Part shown: positions 1 to 6,775 of the stretch, one piece after another
Layout: every line of letters begins with the position of its first letter
Position numbering within the stretch: position 1 is the first letter of the stretch
DNA from: an uncultured Collinsella sp.
Lineage (GTDB): Bacteria > Actinomycetota > Coriobacteriia > Coriobacteriales > Coriobacteriaceae
Direction of reading: 5' to 3'
NCBI GenBank assembly: GCA_900548935.1
Contig: URMR01000023.1
Location: 1 to 17,118 of the forward strand
DNA length: 17,118 nt
Notes under the pieces: generated by a model
Database searches by the model: none
The model's input: the letters and a program-made list of their open reading frames with translations, nothing else
What the model was told of the DNA's origin: nothing
Position numbers and translations under genes: made by a program

Positions 1-2044
1 GGGCACCCGCCAGCGTGGCAACATCGACGGTAAGCGGGATGGAACCGCCGCCGGGTAGCGGAATCTCCGCTAGCGTGAACACCGCGCCGCTGATGGTGCG
101 CTCGACTTGATATTCCAGCGCCTCGCAAAGCGCCTTGGGGTCTGTCACGCCCAGCGGAATACTTCGTAGCTTGTCCTGCGCATTAGAAAGACCTGTGATG
201 TCAGACCCCGGGCTCTTGATGACGTTGGCGGTGTCGGTCAACACCGGCTTTCGCAGGCGCAAGTCGCACGGTTCCAAGCCCAGCGCCGCCACGGACGCCG
301 AAACGGTATCGCCGAGCCACGACGCAATGGAGCCCAGCGCGCCACTGTCCCCTCCCAGGTCATCGATCATCTCATCCATAAGCTCGTCGGCCGAGCCCTG
401 GATGTCTCCGTATCCCACAAGCAGCCGTCCCCAAACATCCATGACGCCATCGAGTACACCGGCAACGCCACCCGAACGCTCCTCCAGCGTCGAGAAAAAC
501 CGCGAGAGAGCGTTGTTCTGCGCCGTCGCGTCATCGGGTGCCAGCACCGCAGCAGAGATAGCACCGCGCTCGCCAAGCCTGACCGCCGCGTTAAACGAAG
601 AGCTGAGCTCATCGGGGCTCGAGATGGCACCCGAAACCGCAAAGGCGACCACGCCATTGCGACCGGGCGGAGCGATACGCGGACGCTCGCCCGAAAGCGC
701 TTTAATGGCCTCGTCAAACGCATTGCCCGCACGGTCAGCCTCGTCCTCGGTCTGGCGCATGAGCTCGAGCTCTTTGTTGCGGCATTCGACGTAGTCTTCC
801 AGAGCGCCTTTGAACTCATCAAAGTGGTACTCGAAGCCGTTTTCGATAGAAGTCGAAGGAGCCGCAACGGCGCCGAGCGACGAAACACCAAAATGGCATC
901 TGTTGCATTTGTCCTGCCCGTCATAAGCAGCGACCGAGGCTAGCCCGCCTGGCGTCCCTTTCTTATAGTTGGGGCAGCTCGTTCCATAATGCAGATACGT
1001 TTTGCCATCGTTGGTACTAGTTGGCCACGCCGCATCGGTATAGAGTTCCGTCGCTCGCACCTCGTCAGTGTTGCGCGGCAACAACGGAATATAGGAAGTG
1101 GTCCGGTCTCCGTCTTCGGTTATATATGCGCGATTGACCTCTGCGCTCGCATAGGTATAGAACGCCTTGCGCGCCGCCGACTCCGCCTTCATCTCGACGC
1201 TTGAACTCTGCGGTTTTTCGCCTGTCAGACGCTGGTGATAGTAGGCCCTCGCGCGATCGAGCGCCACCTGTGGCTCCCACGTAACGCTCGAGGCATAATG
1301 CGGGTTCTGCTCACCTGAGAGCTTTGCCAAGCTCCCCGCGCGTTCCCACATACATGAACAGCTGCCAATCGCGTTCTCGCCCGATCCACCGCAGTCGGCA
1401 AGCCAGGCGCGTTCCTTGGCCTTTGACGTTTTCTCGGACGCTTTCTGCAGTTCCTTGGCAGCATAGTCAAGGTCTTTTGAGGCGCTCTCGACGACATCGG
1501 TCGAGATCTCGGAACCCTCAAGCGCAACGAAATCCGACTCGGACGTCCTGGGGACGGCAAGCGCCGTACCGGTATAGCTCACGCCCTCGGTATCCTGCGC
1601 CGACACGGCCTGCGTAGCTCGCGCGGCAATCAGACACGGTAGAGCCGTCTCGATTTTCTGCAGGCCCTCAGATGCACTCTTGGCAAACTTGTTGCGCGTT
1701 TTAATGATCTCAATCCCCGTGTCGACCATATCGCCCGCGGCAAGCTCAGCACCCGGGATGAGGATGGCGACCAGGCCCGTCCCGATCGTGGCAAACCCCG
1801 CCAGGCCCAAACTCAAAATGCTCGCATCCACCACCGTCGCAGCTGTGTGGTAGGACGACACCACATTGGCGCCTGCCAGCGCGCCGCTATCGGCAGCCAC
1901 CTGGGTGTCCCCTGCGCGCGACATGCTCCATATCGCCGCCGTCGACGAAAACAGCAACGTGAGCACCACCAGGATGACCACCGCAGAGGAGAGCGTGGTG
2001 TAGGCACCGTCTTCGATAAACAGGTCGATACCGGCTCGACCCAT
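1..2044 (-). CDS. Large TadG-like Flp pilus assembly protein, C-terminus cut by window edge
   Basis: The frame is open for 681 codons from an ATG at 2044 to the left window edge. A GAGGTGG ribosome-binding site lies just before the start. Residues about 17-40 form a membrane segment. They are followed by a Q-x-AAD-x-GALAGA stretch (about 48-60), typical of the TadG-like N-terminal domain (TadE/TadG pseudopilin-like anchors). A second hydrophobic stretch lies near 76-100. The rest looks like a large, mostly helical, soluble domain, presumably outside the membrane, with helical charged stretches near 185-215 and 415-450. It contains cysteines at 137, 218, 229, 231, 357, 380, 383, 421, 593 and 640. 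Cys380-Asn-Arg-Cys383-His384 matches the CXXCH pattern. The gene is last of the pilus genes visible here, 76 nt after the TadE-like gene. TadG proteins are thought to be envelope-anchored pilus assembly or minor components. The call rests on the N-terminus and context; I do not recognise the large domain. Confidence 0.75.
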   Translation of the reverse strand, partial: MGRAGIDLFIEDGAYTTLSSAVVILVVLTLLFSSTAAIWSMSRAGDTQVAADSGALAGANVVSSYHTAATVVDASILSLGLAGFATIGTGLVAILIPGAELAAGDMVDTGIEIIKTRNKFAKSASEGLQKIETALPCLIAARATQAVSAQDTEGVSYTGTALAVPRTSESDFVALEGSEISTDVVESASKDLDYAAKELQKASEKTSKAKERAWLADCGGSGENAIGSCSCMWERAGSLAKLSGEQNPHYASSVTWEPQVALDRARAYYHQRLTGEKPQSSSVEMKAESAARKAFYTYASAEVNRAYITEDGDRTTSYIPLLPRNTDEVRATELYTDAAWPTSTNDGKTYLHYGTSCPNYKKGTPGGLASVAAYDGQDKCNRCHFGVSSLGAVAAPSTSIENGFEYHFDEFKGALEDYVECRNKELELMRQTEDEADRAGNAFDEAIKALSGERPRIAPPGRNGVVAFAVSGAISSPDELSSSFNAAVRLGERGAISAAVLAPDDATAQNNALSRFFSTLEERSGGVAGVLDGVMDVWGRLLVGYGDIQGSADELMDEMIDDLGGDSGALGSIASWLGDTVSASVAALGLEPCDLRLRKPVLTDTANVIKSPGSDITGLSNAQDKLRSIPLGVTDPKALCEALEYQVERTISGAVFTLAEIPLPGGGSIPLTVDVATLAGA

Positions 2045-2120
2045 AAAGCCACCTCGCTTGCGGCGAGCACGCGGTCGGCAACGGCCCTCAAGCCCCCTCG
2101 CCACCTTCAACAGGCAGCGC

Positions 2121-2639
2121 TTAATCCCATGCAGCAATCCATGAATCATAGTCTCCCTCCAGCCACTCGGGACGCGATCGATACGAGACGTCGACCTTAA
2201 GCTCGACATAGCCGTTTTGGCCTGCACTACCCATAGCCTGCGCAAACGCGCCGATCACAGGCAGCGGTTTAACCTCACCGGTAACGGAAACGGACGAGAC
2301 GCCGCCCGCGCCGGCCCGGCCAAGCTCGATATCCCACGACAGGGGCCCGCCGGCATGAAAAATCGAAACGTCGGGAACCGCGGCAAGACGGCGGCGGGCG
2401 AACTCCTTAATATCCTCGTCATTCCCCACCGTCGTCGTGGTCATGAGCCGCGCGGTCTCGGCGGCGGCAGACTCCATGACCGCGCGTGTGTAGAGCAGGC
2501 ACACCGGCTGCAGCGCCAACAGGACGAGCGTCAGAAACGTCGGCAGCAGGAATGCCGCCTCGACCGTAGACTGCGCCCGGTCCTCGCGCGCGACATCAAT
2601 ACAGCACGATGTCCTTAGAACCTGCAGCAGCGTCGACAA
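2121..2639 (-). CDS. TadE-like pseudopilin
   Basis: The core begins R-E-D-R-A-Q-S-T-V-E, followed by a long hydrophobic helix (AAFLLPTFLTLVLLAL). This is the TadE-type class III prepilin signal and membrane segment. A roughly 120-residue soluble domain ends in ...WIAAWD. TadE-family pseudopilins are cleaved by the TadV/CpaA prepilin peptidase and support Flp pilus assembly or adherence. The coordinates use a TTG at 2639, the nearest conventional start, but no ribosome-binding site precedes it. The better biological start may be ATT at 2600. It would overlap the stop of the previous gene (ATTGA), has an AAGGA 11 nt upstream, and would give an N-terminus (x-D-V-A-R-E-D-R-A-Q) parallel to that of the preceding pseudopilin (M-H-D-V-L-R-E-E-S-A-Q). 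That product would be 159 residues. An upstream in-frame ATG at 2699 lies deep inside the preceding gene and is unlikely. The coding assignment is firm; the start is not. Confidence 0.8.
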   Translation of the reverse strand: MSTLLQVLRTSCCIDVAREDRAQSTVEAAFLLPTFLTLVLLALQPVCLLYTRAVMESAAAETARLMTTTTVGNDEDIKEFARRRLAAVPDVSIFHAGGPLSWDIELGRAGAGGVSSVSVTGEVKPLPVIGAFAQAMGSAGQNGYVELKVDVSYRSRPEWLEGDYDSWIAAWD

Positions 2640-2814
2640 CCGATGTCGAAGTGACGCCGTGAGACGCCGCCCGCTCGACCAGCGCCGCCAAGCGCCCATC
2701 GGCACCGGCACGCCAAAGCCCCGCGATCGCCAGCACGATGGAAAGCAGCGCCACCGTGACGATGGCGTATTCGACCGTTGCCTGGGCAGATTCCTCGCGC
2801 AGGACATCATGCAT
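2596..2814 (-). CDS. Small TadE/Flp-like pseudopilin (72 aa)
   Basis: This short protein begins M-H-D-V-L-R-E-E-S-A-Q-A-T-V-E-Y, followed by a hydrophobic helix at about residues 16-34. It therefore has the class III prepilin layout: a short charged leader, a processing site four residues before Glu-Tyr, then a membrane helix. Predicted cleavage is after Ala10, leaving a mature protein of about 62 residues. The family's usual -1 glycine is alanine here, as in the Flp and TadE genes beside it. The start is the first ATG of an ATG-C-ATG cluster, placed after a strong AAAGGAGGGG site. The gene begins one nucleotide after the stop of the preceding gene and ends where the next TadE gene probably begins, so translational coupling is likely. 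It is either a minor pilin or a pseudopilin; length and sequence alone do not decide which. Confidence 0.8.
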   Translation of the reverse strand: MHDVLREESAQATVEYAIVTVALLSIVLAIAGLWRAGADGRLAALVERAASHGVTSTSVVDAAAGSKDIVLY

Positions 2815-2815
2815 T

Positions 2816-3379
2816 TCACGACCCCTCCTTTGAGTTCGTTGTCTGCGGGGTCAGGCGGACCACGCGCAGGCGACACGAAGTATCACCAGCATCCGCGGCA
2901 ACCGTCACCATATCGACCCAGCCGCGTCCGTCACGCACGATGGCGCCCCACACGTTGCCCTTGATGTCGAGATAGCCGCTCAGAGCAAGTTGCGCCGTGG
3001 GCACCTCGCGATAGGAACGCAGCATATCCGCCGCCGCTTCGGTCATCGGTCGGCACTCGGACCATGCGAGACGAACAGCGACGGCATTGTTTGCAGGTGA
3101 ACCCGTTGCAGCGTCCGCTCGCTCGTCGAGTGCTTGCAAGAACGTTTGCGCCGTGACGACGGCATTCGCATCGTCCGCGTCTCGCGCATCGTCTTTTTGA
3201 GACGCCGCAGCCGAACCCGAGCCCGCATCCGCGGCAACCCCTAAACGTTGTTGCCGTGCTGCGTTAAGCCCCCAAACCGCCATTGCCACCGCCACGACCG
3301 CACAGGCGAGCACCAGCAACGCGCCGACGGGACGGGCGCCCTCTACAGACTGTTGATGCCCTCGCTGATAGCGCTCCAT
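2816..3379 (-). CDS. Unrecognised single-pass membrane protein in the pilus operon (187 aa)
   Basis: I do not recognise a family. The protein has a short polar N-terminus, one membrane segment at about residues 18-40, and an Ala/Asp/Ser-rich linker (about 48-75). A compact C-terminal domain (about 75-180) carries two cysteines, Cys109 and Cys169, which could pair outside the membrane. The topology suggests an anchored extracytoplasmic domain. The gene sits between the Flp pilin and the two TadE-like genes, and its stop is one nucleotide before the next ATG, so it belongs to the pilus operon. The ATG at 3379 puts its first 12 codons over the end of the flp gene. The ribosome-binding site there is weak (AAGG further upstream), and no better in-frame start preserves the membrane segment. 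A role as an accessory or minor component of the pilus machine is inferred from position only. Confidence 0.75.
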   Translation of the reverse strand: MERYQRGHQQSVEGARPVGALLVLACAVVAVAMAVWGLNAARQQRLGVAADAGSGSAAASQKDDARDADDANAVVTAQTFLQALDERADAATGSPANNAVAVRLAWSECRPMTEAAADMLRSYREVPTAQLALSGYLDIKGNVWGAIVRDGRGWVDMVTVAADAGDTSCRLRVVRLTPQTTNSKEGS

Positions 3380-3576
3380 AGATCTTGGACCTTGCCTTTA
3401 AATGCAACGATGGCAATAATCGCGATCACCACAAGCACGCCCACCAAAATGGCGTACTCGGTGGTACCCTGCGCGCTCTCCTCCCGCAGCAGCTCCTCGG
3501 CACGCTGGCGAGCGTGAATTGACTGGCAAAACGCCCAACTCCAGACCTTGCCAGCAACGTCAGTCATCGTATTCAT
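3343..3576 (-). CDS. flp: Flp-type major pilin precursor (77 aa)
   Basis: The protein has a charged leader ending L-R-E-E-S-A, then Q-G-T-T-E-Y-A-I-L and a continuous hydrophobic helix to about residue 59. A short polar tail of about 18 residues follows. This matches Flp/type IVb pilins, in which the prepilin peptidase cuts so that Glu is +5 and Tyr +6. Here that puts the cut after Ala35 and leaves a mature pilin of about 42 residues. The leader, 35 residues, is long for an Flp pilin. Alanine replaces the usual -1 glycine. The ATG at 3576 follows GGGAGGAATAC, a strong ribosome-binding site consistent with high expression of a structural subunit. The gene lies 10 nt after tadC. Its role as the major subunit is inferred: it is the best Flp match of the three pilin-like genes. 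Confidence 0.85.
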   Translation of the reverse strand: MNTMTDVAGKVWSWAFCQSIHARQRAEELLREESAQGTTEYAILVGVLVVIAIIAIVAFKGKVQDLWSAISEGINSL

Positions 3577-3586
3577 GTATTCCTCC

Positions 3587-4228
3587 CTACATCATCCCGC
3601 CTGCTCCCAGCAGCGGGCCCAATATGGACAGAAGCAACGCCGGCAAGATGAGCGTGCCGGTGGGAATCAGCAGCTTGACGGGCGCACGCTCAATCTCGCG
3701 CTCGACCGCGGCGCGATGAGCCGCACGGATCTCGCGACTTTGAGCGGCCAGCGTCTCGGCAAGTGGAGCACCCAGGGCGAGCGCCTGTCCCACCGTAATG
3801 GCAAAGGTCTCGAGCGCTCGCACGTCCAGGTCGCGCGCGGCGGCCAACAACTCGTCCTCACGCGTGCCCACGCCCACCTGCCACGCCATGCAGGCTCGCT
3901 CAAGGCGGAGCGCCAACGTCGATCGGCGATTGGCGCAAAAAACCTCAAGCGCCGCATCGAACGAAAGGCCAGCCGAAAGTCCCAGACGCACCACGTCGAT
4001 CATCTCGGACACCTCGCCAAGCGACACCTGCGCCGTACCACCCGTGCCGAGCATGCCCTTCAACCGTGTTACCAGGGCATTGGTCACCGAGCGGGCAGCC
4101 GCGACAACCAGCAGCGCCTCGCATTTGCAGACCTGGGCGATCTTGCATGCGTCCGCACGATTGAGCCCCGTCGCGACAAACACACTGAGCGCGCACAGGC
4201 ACGCCGCGGCCCCGACCAGGGCGCTCAT
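3587..4228 (-). CDS. tadC: Flp pilus inner-membrane platform protein TadC
   Basis: This 213-residue protein is a type II secretion F-domain membrane protein. It has an N-terminal membrane segment at about residues 3-20 and the F-domain at about 70-185. The domain includes L-x-A-G-L-S-F-D-A-A-L near 84-94 and G-x-x-L-A-E-T-L near 153-160. A C-terminal hydrophobic pair begins with A-P-V-K-L-L-I-P-T at 182-190, a stretch characteristic of TadC. TadC pairs with TadB to form the platform on which the TadA motor acts. The ATG at 4228 overlaps the stop of tadB as ATGA, so the two are probably translationally coupled. The frame is open further upstream, but those codons overlap tadB and lack family similarity. 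It is somewhat shorter than many TadC proteins, apparently at the N-terminus. Confidence 0.9.
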   Translation of the reverse strand: MSALVGAAACLCALSVFVATGLNRADACKIAQVCKCEALLVVAAARSVTNALVTRLKGMLGTGGTAQVSLGEVSEMIDVVRLGLSAGLSFDAALEVFCANRRSTLALRLERACMAWQVGVGTREDELLAAARDLDVRALETFAITVGQALALGAPLAETLAAQSREIRAAHRAAVEREIERAPVKLLIPTGTLILPALLLSILGPLLGAGGMM

Positions 4229-5151
4229 AGCTCCACCCGCATAATGCGTCGGATGACCACCAGGGCGACGGCGTTGAGAGCAAGTCCCAGCACCACGGCA
4301 CCTGCACCCGCCGGCGTTGCAAGGCCGCGGCGAAAGTCGGCCGAAAGCAGCGCCAGCACCGCGCACATACCCGCCGGCATCGCCGAGACCATGTGTGCCG
4401 ACATACGAGCCTGCGACGTCTTGACGTCCAAGCGGCGTTTGAGCTCAATGCGCTCCCCCACCATGCTCGATGCCTCGGATAACAGGTCGGCAAGCGGGGC
4501 ACCGGTTCGCTGCGACACCTTGAGTGCCAAAGTGACAAGCGAAAGGCCGGGGGCATCGATACGGTCGAGTAGGCCATCCAACGCATCAGTCGCCGAGACG
4601 CCGCAGTCGATCGCCGCCGCCACGCGCAAAAACTCGGTATGCACCGGCTCTTGCGCGTGAGTTCCCACAAGCCTCATACCCTGGGCCAGCGAATGACCCG
4701 AGGCGAGCGACATGGAGAGCGCCGTAAAGGCCTCGGGCATGGCTTCTTCCACATCGTGTTGCTCGCGGCGACGGTCGAAAGTGTCGCGAGCGGCGCCTAC
4801 GCCAAACGGCGCGAGCAGCCCCAGAACAAAGCCGATAGGCGACAGCGATACGACAGTCAGGACAATGCCGCAGACGCCACTCGACAGCAGCAAGCATGCC
4901 AGGCGCGCCTCATCATCTTCGATGACAAGGCCAAGGCGATGTGCTGGAATCAGCAGCGCCCAGGAGCGGGCAGTCTTTTTTAGCAGGTCGTTTTCTACCA
5001 GCTCGCGCGGCAGTTTCTCGGCCACCGACTCAAGCGTATGACGGGCCAGCTCCGCCGGCGGCACGCGCGGCGCACGAGGCTCCGCCCCGCACGCCACCGC
5101 GGCAGAAAGCCCCGTCAAACCCCCTACGACGAGGGACACAACGATCTCCAC
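4225..5151 (-). CDS. tadB: Flp pilus inner-membrane platform protein TadB
   Basis: This 308-residue protein has an N-terminal membrane segment (about 4-22), two central ones (about 84-121), a cytoplasmic type II secretion F-domain (about 135-235), and two C-terminal ones (about 253-270 and 281-301). The F-domain shows E-A-M-P-E-A-F-T-A-L-S-M-S-L-A-S-G-H-S-L-x-Q-G (136-158) and Q-R-T-G-A-P-L-A-D-L-L (214-224), typical of TadB/GspF. With TadC it would anchor the TadA ATPase and feed pilin subunits into the filament. The start is GTG at 5151, preceded by a strong AGGAGG spaced seven nucleotides. It overlaps the end of tadA by 28 nt. The overlap and the ATGA junction with tadC indicate one coupled operon. 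Confidence 0.92.
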   Translation of the reverse strand: MEIVVSLVVGGLTGLSAAVACGAEPRAPRVPPAELARHTLESVAEKLPRELVENDLLKKTARSWALLIPAHRLGLVIEDDEARLACLLLSSGVCGIVLTVVSLSPIGFVLGLLAPFGVGAARDTFDRRREQHDVEEAMPEAFTALSMSLASGHSLAQGMRLVGTHAQEPVHTEFLRVAAAIDCGVSATDALDGLLDRIDAPGLSLVTLALKVSQRTGAPLADLLSEASSMVGERIELKRRLDVKTSQARMSAHMVSAMPAGMCAVLALLSADFRRGLATPAGAGAVVLGLALNAVALVVIRRIMRVEL

Positions 5152-6452
5152 TCGTCCACCTCCTCTTGCGTGAGCGTTCCCGAGCGCAGACCCTCTGCGA
5201 TAAACGGAGGCTCGCGATCGAGCGTCCAGACGTGCGTGGCAGCATCGAACGTCACGTAGCGCTCAAGCTCCACGCCACCCGATGCGCCGCGTCGCACCCC
5301 CGAATAGGAGGACACGAAACGCCTGCCGTCCGCATGGCGCTCGGACATCACGATGCCGTCGAGCGCCATGGCAATCTGCTCCTCGATAAGCTCGCTCGGC
5401 AGATCGATGCCATAGCGCGCAAGCAGCGTCAAACGCACCACAGTCTCCTGTTCAGTGCCCGCATGAAGCGTGGTGAGCGACCCATCGTGCCCGGTGTTCA
5501 TGGCCTGCAGCATGTCGCAACATTCCGCACCGCGCACCTCGCCCACCACAATACGGTCGGGACGCATACGCAGGGCGTTGGTCACCAGGTCGCGGATTGT
5601 CACCGCGCCCTCGCCCTCAATTGAAGCCTCGCGCGCCTCCAGGCGAACCACATGCGGGTGATGCGCAAACTTGAGCTCGGCGGAGTCCTCGATCGTCACG
5701 ATGCGCTCGCCGGTGGATATTTCGCACGATAGCGCGTTGAGCAGTGTGGTCTTGCCCGACCCCGTGCCACCTGCAACCGCCAAATCCTGACGCAGCGATA
5801 CCGCGCACGACAGCAGCTGTGCATACCAAAGCGGTAGCGACCCCAGGCCCACAAGCTCGTCCAACGAACAGATGCGGTCTGAAAACTTGCGGATGGTGAG
5901 GATCGGCCCATCGATCGCCACAGGCGGAATCACCGCGTTGACGCGATAGCCCGTTTTGAGGCGGGCGTTGACGATGGGGCTGCGCTCGTCGATGCGCCTG
6001 CCCAGTGGCGAGATGATGCGGTCGATGAGCACGCGGATCTGCTCGTCATCCTCAAACGCATGCTCGATGGGATATAAGACGCCGCCGCGCTCAAAGAAAG
6101 CCGATCGGCAGCCGTTGACCATGATCTCGGTGACGGTGTCGTCCTCGATGAGCGGCTGCAGCGGGCCCAGGCCCACCACGTCGTCCAGGATCTCATCGAT
6201 GATGGTCTCGCGCTCGGGCGTCGCCAGGTCGCCCGGCTCCTCCACGTTGAGCGCCGCCTCCACCGCAGGACGCAATTCCGAGCGGGCGCGCGCCGGATCG
6301 ATGTAGGCGCTAATACGCGCCACCTCGTCATAGCCCATGCGATCCATCACGGCGCGCTTGGTGCGGCGCTTGACGGCACGGTGGCGCCCTGCGTCAACAG
6401 GCACTGTCGCCGCGGCCGCGCCGGCCGCCTTAATCCTTGTTTGCAAGCTCAT
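5124..6452 (-). CDS. tadA: Flp pilus motor ATPase TadA/CpaF
   Basis: This 442-residue protein is a complete type II/IV secretion ATPase of the CpaF/TadA family, which powers Flp pilus extension and probably retraction. Visible motifs in order are the N-terminal helical domain with G-L-G-P-L-Q-P-L-I and V-T-E-I-M-V-N-G (94-114), R-I-S-P-L-G-R-R-I-D-E-R-S-P-like text at 145-159, and Walker A G-G-T-G-S-G-K-T (228-235). An Asp box I-E-D-S-A-E-L (254-260), Walker B-like R-I-V-V-G-E-V-R-G with Glu305, and a His box G-H-D-G-S-L-T-T-L-H-A (321-331) follow. All catalytic motifs are intact and the length is normal. The ATG at 6452 overlaps the stop of the preceding small frame as ATGA, with GAGGG about nine nucleotides before it. 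It acts in the cytoplasm against the TadB/TadC platform. Confidence 0.96.
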   Translation of the reverse strand: MSLQTRIKAAGAAAATVPVDAGRHRAVKRRTKRAVMDRMGYDEVARISAYIDPARARSELRPAVEAALNVEEPGDLATPERETIIDEILDDVVGLGPLQPLIEDDTVTEIMVNGCRSAFFERGGVLYPIEHAFEDDEQIRVLIDRIISPLGRRIDERSPIVNARLKTGYRVNAVIPPVAIDGPILTIRKFSDRICSLDELVGLGSLPLWYAQLLSCAVSLRQDLAVAGGTGSGKTTLLNALSCEISTGERIVTIEDSAELKFAHHPHVVRLEAREASIEGEGAVTIRDLVTNALRMRPDRIVVGEVRGAECCDMLQAMNTGHDGSLTTLHAGTEQETVVRLTLLARYGIDLPSELIEEQIAMALDGIVMSERHADGRRFVSSYSGVRRGASGGVELERYVTFDAATHVWTLDREPPFIAEGLRSGTLTQEEVDEWRSLCPSS

Positions 6453-6775
6453 CGCGAATCACCCTCGCGCGACCAGGGAAGACGGATGCGCGGGCGCTCG
6501 GTGCGCGTCGCCCGGTCGGTGACCATGTCACTCCAGGGACCGATGGCGCAGCCCAGCTCCACGAGCATCTCGCGCGTGGCTTCGCGCACGCTGGTGGCAA
6601 AAGCGCTGGTCTGGCCCACCGCTTCGTCAGCACGGCCGAATGCCATGAGCGCCGCCAAGTCCTGCCCGCCGTCGGCGATGCGGATCTTGGAGCTTAACGC
6701 ACAGGTAATCTCAAAGCGCATGGCGACATCCTCGTCGGCGCCGCGCGCGCCAAACCGGTTGAACACGGCGCTCAT
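6449..6775 (-). CDS. C-terminal half of a CpaE/TadZ-like ATPase, as a separate overlapping frame (108 aa)
   Basis: The protein starts M-S-A-V-F-N-R-F-G and continues with a helical region rich in short hydrophobic runs, ending in a basic tail. On its own it matches nothing obvious. Read as the continuation of the upstream ATPase, however, it fits. V-F-N-R-F-G corresponds to the 'lvlNRvg' strand of MinD/CpaE ATPases. The following ...KIRIADGGQDLAALMAFGRA... resembles their 'ip.D...~a...G.' segment. The upstream frame stops exactly where this strand should begin. The ATG at 6775 overlaps that stop as ATGA, and a single extra base at the junction would fuse the two. It may be a real second subunit made by coupled translation, a frameshifted gene, a programmed shift, or a sequencing error. 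It also overlaps tadA by ATGA at its own end. Confidence 0.7.
   Translation of the reverse strand: MSAVFNRFGARGADEDVAMRFEITCALSSKIRIADGGQDLAALMAFGRADEAVGQTSAFATSVREATREMLVELGCAIGPWSDMVTDRATRTERPRIRLPWSREGDSR

Noticed and set aside
1813..2091. A short minus-strand frame over the start of the TadG-like gene
   Set aside because: Its translation is Arg/Trp/Cys-rich and out of frame. The TadG-like frame has the ribosome-binding site, membrane segment and family motif.
3548..4660. A 370-codon plus-strand frame, with others at 7084-8286 and 9273-10196
   Set aside because: All lie opposite well-supported tadC/tadB, TadZ-like and rsgA genes. They show Arg/Ala/His-rich non-protein-like composition.
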